Origin: Akkermansiaceae bacterium
Lineage (GTDB): Bacteria; Verrucomicrobiota; Verrucomicrobiia; Verrucomicrobiales; Akkermansiaceae
Length of the DNA: 36,880 nucleotides
NCBI GenBank assembly: GCA_012032235.1
Contig: JAAURL010000003.1
Location: forward strand, 1 to 36,880
Reading direction: 5' to 3'
The notes below the pieces were generated by a model. It did not search any database and was not told the origin of the DNA. It saw only the letters and a list, made by a program, of their open reading frames with translations. The position numbers were made by a program, and so were the translations under genes. How positions within the stretch are numbered: position 1 is the first letter of the stretch; the number at the start of each line of letters is the position of its first letter. Positions 29,503 through 36,880 of this stretch are shown one piece after another.

Positions 29503-30069
29503 ATGGCCAGCACTCCGATCATCAACCTCCGCAAGGGACACGCCGTCCGTCACAATAACGAAGTCTGTCTCGTTATCGACCACGAATTGAAAACACCACC
29601 GCGTATGGCTTCATACGTGCAAATGTCCATTCGCAGCGTGGCGACAAAGAAAGTGTTCAATCTCCGCATGACTTCCAACGATAGCGTGGAAGGCGTCGTT
29701 TTAGAGCGCACTCCGCATGAATACTCTTACAAGGACAGCAGCGGCTATCATTTCCTAGATCCTAACACCTACGAAGATGCCGTCGTTTATGAAGATCTGA
29801 TCGAAGGAGTGAAAAACTATCTCATCGAAGGTCAAATCTATAACCTCATGGTCGCGGATGGGATCGTCGTTGCCGTGGATCTCCCACTTTCCATGGTCAT
29901 GACCGTGGCCGAATCCTCAGAAGGCGTCAAAGGAGATTCCGCAAACAACGTCTACAAACCAGCTGTGATGGAAACGGGTCTGATCGTGCAAGTCCCGCTC
30001 TTCATCAATGTCGGTGAAAGAATCAACGTGAAAACCGAGGATAATTCCTACACAGGACGCGCGAACTAA
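29503..30069 (+). CDS. efp: Elongation factor P (Arg at the modification-loop position)
   Basis: MASTPIINLRKGHAVRHNNEVCLVIDHELKTPPRMASYVQ...ESSEGVKGDSANNVYKPAVMETGLIVQVPLFINVGERINVKTEDNSYTGRAN is an EF-P fold. ORF is open upstream from 29374, but ATG 29503 gives the canonical N-terminus. Confidence 0.93.
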   Translation: MASTPIINLRKGHAVRHNNEVCLVIDHELKTPPRMASYVQMSIRSVATKKVFNLRMTSNDSVEGVVLERTPHEYSYKDSSGYHFLDPNTYEDAVVYEDLIEGVKNYLIEGQIYNLMVADGIVVAVDLPLSMVMTVAESSEGVKGDSANNVYKPAVMETGLIVQVPLFINVGERINVKTEDNSYTGRAN

Positions 30070-30095
30070 GCTTTAAGAACTCTCTGATTTCTCCC

Positions 30096-30127
30096 AACGG
30101 GCAGTCTACTTCGGCTGCCCGTTTTTT
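30096..30127 (+). terminator. Rho-independent terminator after efp
   Basis: AACGGGCAG-tctacttcgg-CTGCCCGTT followed by T-run. Confidence 0.88.
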
Positions 30128-30302
30128 GAGTAACTCGGCCGTCTCAGCTGTGTCGTCAAACTGGCATCCTGCCTGTTTCTAAAGAGCATCAACCTCGATC
30201 AAATGAAACAAGCCTGATTAAAGCACAGGGAAATTTTCACTATTAGTTAAGAAAATTTGATTTTCTCTTGATCTTAAACGAATTTTTTGAAATTTTGTTG
30301 CC

Positions 30303-31076
30303 ATGATGAAATTAACTCTACCCGTTGTCATTTTATCCGCTGCATTCACATCTTCTGTCGTGTTTGCTAAACCCACGGAAAAAGCACCGAATCCCCGTAG
30401 CTCAAAGCCTGCTGGCGGAACATCCGCATCTGGAGCTTACAAGGTCAAAGCAGGAGACAACCTTTATAAAATCAGCTCCCGGGTCGGCACAACTCCGAAC
30501 AAGCTAGCTCAAGCAAACGGACTAAAACTCAATTCGGTCATTCAGATCGGCCAAGTTCTCAAAATTCCTAAAGCATCCGCTCCTGCCGCGACGAAGCAAA
30601 AAGTCGCCTCTGCTCCACCTAAAAAGGCGAACGTTGTCGCTAAAGTAACGAAAAAAGCGCCGAAGCCAGAACCTTCTCCTTCTTCTAGCGAGGACGAAGC
30701 ACCTAAAACTGTCGCCAACATCAAAAAAGAAGCCGTTCAGGAAACTCCTACTAAAAAAGCAGAAATCACTCCAGCTGCCGAGAGTGAGCCAGTTGCCAAA
30801 ACGACGCCAGCTCCAGAAAAGCAGGTAGCAGCGACTCAAGAAGCAGCTCCTGCAGCCCCAGCAACTGCATCCAAAGAAGCAGCAACAGTCGCAGAAGCTC
30901 CTGCACCGGCTAAAAAAATCAAACCAGTCACTGTCGATAGCGAAATCACCTACGGAGAATTCGCATCCAAACACAATACTGACACGGAGCGTCTCAATTC
31001 CCTAAACGGACTAGACCTCACCACTGCAACGGTCCTCGCCAAAGGCTCCGAACTTTACGTGCCGAACCAACTCTGA
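30303..31076 (+). CDS. LysM-domain exported protein with Ala/Pro/Lys-rich linker
   Basis: Signal peptide; N-terminal LysM 'YKVKAGDNLYKISSRVGTTPNKLAQANGLKLNSVIQIGQVLKIP'; C-terminal degenerate LysM 'ITYGEFASKHNTDTERLNSLNGL'. Confidence 0.9.
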   Translation: MMKLTLPVVILSAAFTSSVVFAKPTEKAPNPRSSKPAGGTSASGAYKVKAGDNLYKISSRVGTTPNKLAQANGLKLNSVIQIGQVLKIPKASAPAATKQKVASAPPKKANVVAKVTKKAPKPEPSPSSSEDEAPKTVANIKKEAVQETPTKKAEITPAAESEPVAKTTPAPEKQVAATQEAAPAAPATASKEAATVAEAPAPAKKIKPVTVDSEITYGEFASKHNTDTERLNSLNGLDLTTATVLAKGSELYVPNQL

Positions 31077-31083
31077 TTAGGCG

Positions 31084-34000
31084 CTACTCCAGCATCGACT
31101 CCAATTCATCGATGCTCCAGCCTGCGGCGTCGCCAATGCCGTTTTCATCAATCGCCGAAGCCATTTCTCGTTTTTTAGCCTGAAGGCGGACGACTTTTTC
31201 CTCCACAGTGCCACGAGTGAGGAGTCGATAAACGGTGACTGGGCGGGTCTGTCCAATCCGATGGGCACGATCAGTCGCTTGGGCTTCGGCAGCAGGATTC
31301 CACCAAGGATCAAAGTGAACGACCGTATCCGCTGCAGTCAAATTCAGCCCGTAGCCACCCGCTTTTAAGCTGATCAGGAAAACCGGCGGTCCATCAGCTT
31401 CCTGAAATTGATCGACCAGTTGTTGGCGATTTCGTGTCTGTCCATCCAGCCGCAAACTCTGCCAACCACGCTCGGAAATGCATTTCTCGATTTCTCGTAA
31501 TTGCGTTTGGAATTGGCTAAAAATCAGCATTCTGTGATTTCCTGAAATCGCTTCCTCGATCAATTCCAATAAGCGCTGTAGTTTCGCTGAACGCTTAGCA
31601 ACCAACAACTGATTGAATCGCTCGTTTCCGAGCAAGGCCAAATCACAACAAGTCTGCCGTAGTCGCAACAAGGCAGTCAGCATTTGCATTCTCGCTGCAC
31701 CTTGATTTCCCGAGTCCGCGATCGCATCGACTCGCTTTCTCCCTTCCACGAGCAGCTCCTTGTAAACCGCCTGCTGATCTGCGCTGAGATCACAAAACTC
31801 ATCGATGAAGAGTTTCGACGGCAGCTCGGGAGCGACTTGCTCCTTGGTCCGGCGCAGGAGAAATGGGGAAATCTTGAGGCGCAGCCGCTCGATCACTGCA
31901 CCTGGCGATTCTCCGTCCTGCAAACCCTGCTCGTAGCGCTCCTTGAAATCCTCCCTCCCACCCAGCCAGCCCGGCTGGATGAAACGAAAAATCGACCAGA
32001 GGTCTCGAACCCCATTTTCGATGGGCGTGCCCGTCAGCGCGATTCGAGAAGTCGCCCGCAATTTAGAAATCGCCTTCGCATGATCAGTATCGGGATTTCG
32101 CATCAAGCTGGCCTCATCCACAATCACGGCCCGATAGTCGCGTTCAATGGTAGGCCAAATCCCGAGCCAGCGTGCCGTAGCTAGTCAGAATGACCTCTCC
32201 AGATTGGATTTTCTCCCGCTCTGAATCCCGGGCCGCACCGTGGAGAATTCTGACCCGCCTAGCCGGAGCGAATCGGGAGAATTCAGCCCGCCAATTTCCC
32301 AGCAAAGAGGCCGTGGCCACTACCATGACCACTCCAGAATCAGGAGAGTCCTTCTGAAACAATCGTTCAATTAAAGCGATTGTTTGAATTGTTTTTCCCA
32401 ATCCCATATCATCAGCTAAAAGAGCGCCGCCAAAGCGCTGAACTCGGTCGAGCATCCAGCCTGCGCCTAGTGATTGATAAGGCCGCAGCTCTGCATGCAA
32501 AGTGGCGGGCAAGTCGAAAGAAAAATGAGGTTTTAAGTCATTAGAATCAATCGACTTGTTAATTTTGTTACGGATTTCCCGAATTATTTCTCCCGATCTT
32601 GCAGAAGCCACGAAATGACCATTCTCCTGCTGCAAATCGAGATCCGCAAACATTGGATTGACCACGCTGGAAACTTCGTCGGAAATCACCAAACGCTTCC
32701 CTCCCGCTCCCTTTCCTGAGCCTTTTCCAGCCCTCAAAAGATTACGAACTTCTGCGGCAGAAACCTCAATTCCATCATTTGTTTGAAACGATAAATCAAA
32801 GCTTAGCCAATCTTCTCCAGAGCCGATGATCTCGATCTTCGGCGAAACCACGGCGACTTGCTTCTGAACGTGACCAAATCGCTCTCCCTCGGTGACAGAC
32901 CACTCATTTCGCAGAGCCGGGAGGGAGCGGGTGAGGAAATCGATAATCGCAGTTTCTCCTTTCAGCACCCAACGACCGCTTGAGAAATTTTCCACTTCAA
33001 AGCCAGCTCGCGAAAGTCGGCTCGCGGCCTTTTCCTCCTTCGCTAAATCCCGGATTTCGCAATGATCGCCGATCAATTTTGGTAAGCCATCGACTTTTCC
33101 CAAACCGGGAGGAACCGGCGGCGCCGAGCCGTAACGCACGCTGAGTTGCGCCTCCAAATGCTCTAGGGAGCCTTCCAAGGACAATTCAAAATTGGCTGTA
33201 GCAGGGAGAAAATGTAGAGACTCCAGCCAAGAATCTGCCGGGAAATGAAGCCATTCCTGCCAGACATGAAGTTGATTGAAAAAATGCGGCGTCGGGAGAT
33301 TCACGGATTTTCCCTGGGCCAGCTCGGTCAGCGCAGTGGCGATTTCTCCCGGGATTTTCCCCTCGCCCACCCGGATTACCGAACCTTCGCCGATCTGCCA
33401 AAAGGAGCCGGAAATTTCCACCCACGGGCCGAGTTCCGCGTCTGGAATCAAGAGAATTTCCCCCTTTGCCTGCTCCGCTCCAGCTAGGCGCAGCCTTTCT
33501 CCCGAGCGAATCTGGATCAGCAGCCGCTCCTTTCCCACGGCGAGACGCGGGTGCTCCGCGATGGCTTCGAGAAATGACGAGGTCCGCTGGCCGTCGATGT
33601 TGATGCTGAGGATTTCCTTTTTCGCGACGCCCTCCTTTGCCAACCAAACGCAAAGCCGGTCGTCAGCGGGAGAAATTTCCGCGTCCTTCGCAGTGGCGAG
33701 CGTGGCGGCGAGTTTGCCGCGTTTTAGGGCGTCCCGCCAATTCAGCGGCAGGAGCACTTGCCACGGGACGCTGGTGGCGGGAGCAGGAGTGCTTTTTTGA
33801 GAGATCGCGGGAGCAGCCGGTTTCTCCGGCGGTTTGGAAATCGCCGCCAATCCGGTAGCCACCGCATGGCAGCAAACTGCGCCGCTGCGCTGATTATCTG
33901 GGCACGGGCAGCGCGTCTCGAAGTTTGTCGCGGATTTCACCGCCACGCTGACTTTCATCAACCGTTTTCCCATTCGCACAGTTCCCTGCCAGCCACTTCC

Positions 34001-34144
34001 TCCGGCGAGTACATCGGCCACCATCCCAGTTTCAAAAAGCGATTTCCCCTCCTTAAATGCCTGCCAAGAAGCCGCCGCCCGCAATGTTGTCTCCGTCCAT
34101 CCACTCATCGGGAGCAGTGTTTCCAGATCTGGGAAAAGGTGCAA
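31084..34144 (-). CDS. SWIM zinc finger / SNF2-family DEAD-like helicase, with apparent frameshift near 32140-32160
   Basis: SWIM 'CPCPDNQRSGAVCCHAVA'; SNF2 'LLADDMGLGKTIQTIALIERLF', 'ILTSYGTLARDL', then next frame 'VIVDEASLMRN', 'ALTGTPIENGVRDLWSIF', 'FDPWWNPAAEAQATDRAHRIGQTRPVTVYRL'. Confidence 0.92.
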
Positions 34145-34229
34145 TCGGATTGCTGGGGAGACTCATGTTCTGAATGGTGAAAGTGCAAATGCGACTTGGC
34201 GGAGGGAGAATTTCTCACAAACTCCAGTC

Positions 34230-34610
34230 ATGCGTTTTTACATTTTCCTGAGTGGATTTCTCCTTTTAGCGATGGGAGGCGCAGGACTTTTGATTTTAGA
34301 AAAGCCGCACTCCATCGGATTTCTTCAAGGTGCACTGACCTTGGGCGGTGGATTTTTCATTTGTGGGATTTTCTCCATCAAAATGCAGCTGCATGGATTC
34401 ATCGGCAGCGGGATTTTAGCATTGCTGGGAGCAGCTCGCGGGCTGGGAAATTTGCCAGGATTGCTGAAATTTTTTTCCGGTGAACGACCACGCGGCACTG
34501 CGCCACTGTTAGAATTAGGCGTCACTTTGATATGCCTACTTCTCTTGCTGAAAGTGATGCGAACGCTTTCTATCGCGCGCCTGCGCCAGATGCTGGATTC
34601 CCAGGAATGA
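34230..34610 (+). CDS. Small hypothetical membrane protein
   Basis: 126-aa hydrophobic ORF; divergent from the helicase gene. Confidence 0.6.
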   Translation: MRFYIFLSGFLLLAMGGAGLLILEKPHSIGFLQGALTLGGGFFICGIFSIKMQLHGFIGSGILALLGAARGLGNLPGLLKFFSGERPRGTAPLLELGVTLICLLLLLKVMRTLSIARLRQMLDSQE

Positions 34611-36147
34611 TCAAAGGCGGCTGGCTAGCAGCGGGTAAAGTCGCATTTTCGGGAGTGTTCGGCAGAGGCGGCTTCGGTAAAAGATCTTTCCACTGATGAA
34701 GTTGATAGCCTGCGCCGATACCGCCGATTTCGCCTAACAGCTCATAACAGCGCTGCCGCCATTTTTCGTAATCCGGTGGGACGCGCTCCGCCTCCCGGCT
34801 ACCAGGGAAAACGACATAGCTGACTTTTAAATCCGAAACTGGGCGATTGTAAGAGTCCGCCTTTGAATTCAACTCGCGGGCCATTCGCAAGGAGGCTTCT
34901 CCTACTTTGAATGTTGGGCCGCCATCCCCGACGATTCCGGGATAGAGTTTCCCATTGTAAATCACCACCGCGTAGTCACCGACATTCGGCGCAAACGAAT
35001 CACTCGATGTCAGAATATCCACCGGGATGACAATAAACGGATCGTAATCTGCAATCAGGAAACTGCGCGCTTTTAAATCACTAATCCCCTTCTTTAAAAT
35101 ATCAATACGCTCCACTAACCATGCCTTGCGAGAGGCTTTCGTGGAGCTAGCTGTTAGCTCCTTCTGTGCAGCAGCGAGACGGCGCTCCCAGCCAGCAACC
35201 ATCGGATTGGGAGTCGGAGTTTTCTTTAACCAACCGTAACTGGTAAATGGCTGATAGTGTGGAGAATTCACGATTTCATCTGGCATCGTCGCGAGCCGAT
35301 CCCCATCAGATCCGTCCGATACCACATCCATATCTGCCTGGAGATAAAACACTTTTCTGCCGTTTGCTCCTTTCAAATGAAGAATCGTCTCACAATCATA
35401 AACGTTGTGCTTCGTCAGTAATTCGTTGAGGGAATTCGCATCTGAACGCACCCGTTTTGTTTTGTTTTCGTATAACTTGGTGAACCAGCTAGAGACTTCT
35501 GCCTTTTCCATGAGCGCAGGAAAACCAGGTAACATTTTTCCTATATCTGGATTGGAGGCTTGTAGCTCTGCCATCGTTTTAGCGGCGATGGGAACACGTA
35601 GTGAAAGCTGATAGCTCGCTTTGTAGCTGCCGTCATCGATGCGTTCTTTCGATGCAATCCCGCCCTTTTCGATTTTGACTTCCGTTTCAAATGAAATACC
35701 GGATCGCAGCTCCCGCACATCGGTCACAGGCCCTAAATCTCCTTGTGCCGTCGGGCGTTTAGCTGCCTTTGCCGCAGCAAGTTGCTCTTGGGCATCTTCT
35801 AACGATTTTTTTAACTCATCAACTTCTTGCTGATGTTTGGACGCGAGCTCGGCACGGATTTTTGCTCCAGCTTTTTGAATAAGTTCTTCTTCATTCGTGA
35901 CAGCCACCCTTTGTTTTGGAGAGAAAATCTCCTTTAATCCACGTTTCACTTTGCGCGGGAAACTGGTGAAACAAAGCGCGATTCCACCGACGACCAGCAA
36001 AATCGCAGCCATTCCAAACCATCGCTGTCGATCTACGCGGCGGTTTTTGACGGTTCGTGGCTCATTCATGTCGGGAACTTTACGGATTTCTCCGTCTTCA
36101 TCAATCATCGTTCTCGAAAGTTTCTCCCGACGCCTAGAGCCAGACAC
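34570..36147 (-). CDS. Hypothetical single-TM protein with coiled-coil stretch
   Basis: 525-aa ORF; TM '[21 protein letters not shown]', followed by charged coiled-coil '[33 protein letters not shown]'. Confidence 0.7.
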   Translation of the reverse strand: MSGSRRREKLSRTMIDEDGEIRKVPDMNEPRTVKNRRVDRQRWFGMAAILLVVGGIALCFTSFPRKVKRGLKEIFSPKQRVAVTNEEELIQKAGAKIRAELASKHQQEVDELKKSLEDAQEQLAAAKAAKRPTAQGDLGPVTDVRELRSGISFETEVKIEKGGIASKERIDDGSYKASYQLSLRVPIAAKTMAELQASNPDIGKMLPGFPALMEKAEVSSWFTKLYENKTKRVRSDANSLNELLTKHNVYDCETILHLKGANGRKVFYLQADMDVVSDGSDGDRLATMPDEIVNSPHYQPFTSYGWLKKTPTPNPMVAGWERRLAAAQKELTASSTKASRKAWLVERIDILKKGISDLKARSFLIADYDPFIVIPVDILTSSDSFAPNVGDYAVVIYNGKLYPGIVGDGGPTFKVGEASLRMARELNSKADSYNRPVSDLKVSYVVFPGSREAERVPPDYEKWRQRCYELLGEIGGIGAGYQLHQWKDLLPKPPLPNTPENATLPAASQPPLIIPGNPASGAGAR

Positions 36148-36162
36148 GGCGACCAGAAACCA

Positions 36163-36880
36163 TCAAGGAACCCGCATTTTCGCGTGCTGCTCGGCCATTT
36201 CCCATGCCAATTCCGGCACTAGCTCTCGCCAATTCGGGTCATTTGCGTGAATCATTTTGCAAACATCGCGCCCGGTGTAGGAAAGTAGATGCTCCTCATC
36301 ACATGACACAGCTTGGATCTTTCCTGTGGCTAAGAAATGTTGATAGAGATGTAAACTATCATCTGGCGGGGTGAATGTTTGTGCGTCAACAAGCTCGCCG
36401 CTTTTGCGATTTTTCCACGGGAAAACGTGAAGCGTCACCCCTTCTTTGAATAAACGCCCGAACGATTCTAACAATCCGCCAGGAAGATTTTCTGACCATT
36501 TCGGTTTAAAGAGCTCGTTTAACAAACCAATGCTCAAAATAATCCCGACTGGCTTCTGAGTGTATCGATATAAAAACGCAGCGATACGGTGAAATTCTGA
36601 ACAGCGTGAAAGCAGCACGGTTTTACCCAATGCTTGTAGCTCGCTGGAGCGATCCAGAAAATCAACGGGGATCGACTTCCTTTCCGCGTAGCAAATTATG
36701 AATGGAGATTTCGCAGAGCTCGATCGCCTGGTTCTTATCTTCTTCCTTCAGCAAATTCAAAAAACCAGCACGGGACTGCTCTAACATTTTGAGATGTAGA
36801 TTCAGCACCGGATCAAAACTTCCCCGCAACAGTAAAACGGGATGCCGATAGAGTGCTTCCGCGGGCTGCACCACGTCGCC
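36163..36880 (-). CDS. Conserved hypothetical protein (N-terminus beyond window), with apparent frameshift near 36655-36665
   Basis: ORFs 36662..36874 and 36163..36630 read as one protein if joined: '...ISIHNLLRGKEVDP | DFLDRSSELQALGKTVLLSRCSEFHRIAAFLYRYTQKPVGIIL...'. No family assigned with confidence. Confidence 0.6.

Noticed and set aside
30522-30974. Antisense ORF of 150 aa rich in Cys/Phe/Arg opposite the LysM gene
   Set aside because: Composition is the mirror of the Ala/Pro/Lys-rich linker; low complexity artefact.
33276-33800. Plus-strand ORF 174 aa inside the SNF2 helicase gene
   Set aside because: Antisense shadow of a strongly supported minus-strand helicase.

Overview
The window looks like a Verrucomicrobiota-type chromosome segment; this is inferred from gene content only. 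It holds the 3' half of a complex I operon (nuoG'-H-I-J-K-L-M-N), followed by nusA-infB-rbfA and a PIG-L deacetylase. Further on are hemA/ccsA-like (minus strand), a DUF4143-type ATPase, UTP-glucose-1-P uridylyltransferase, a HAD hydrolase, asd, an ABC ATPase/permease pair, a TPR-like protein, a metallophosphoesterase, a GlcD-like FAD oxidase, an alpha-glucan phosphorylase, EF-P, a LysM protein, a SWIM/SNF2 helicase and unknowns. Main observations: (1) Five intergenic spacers (before nuoJ, nuoK, nuoM, nuoN and rbfA) carry the same architecture: four heptads of CTGnnnA type (28 nt) ending 9-10 nt before the ATG, with no Shine-Dalgarno. At infB/rbfA the array is paired with a perfect 26-bp inverted copy. 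(2) The nuo operon is interrupted by three accessory insertions: two ATGA-coupled two-gene cassettes with a nucleotidyltransferase-like first gene, and a GxxExxY (PDDEXK_3-like) nuclease gene enclosed by ~33-bp terminal inverted repeats, with its stop codon inside one of them. (3) At least a dozen genes, including essential infB (four times), show single-base, mostly homopolymer frameshifts. This is best explained as consensus sequencing error, so the ORF track is misleading at those loci. No tRNA, rRNA or CRISPR array was recognised.
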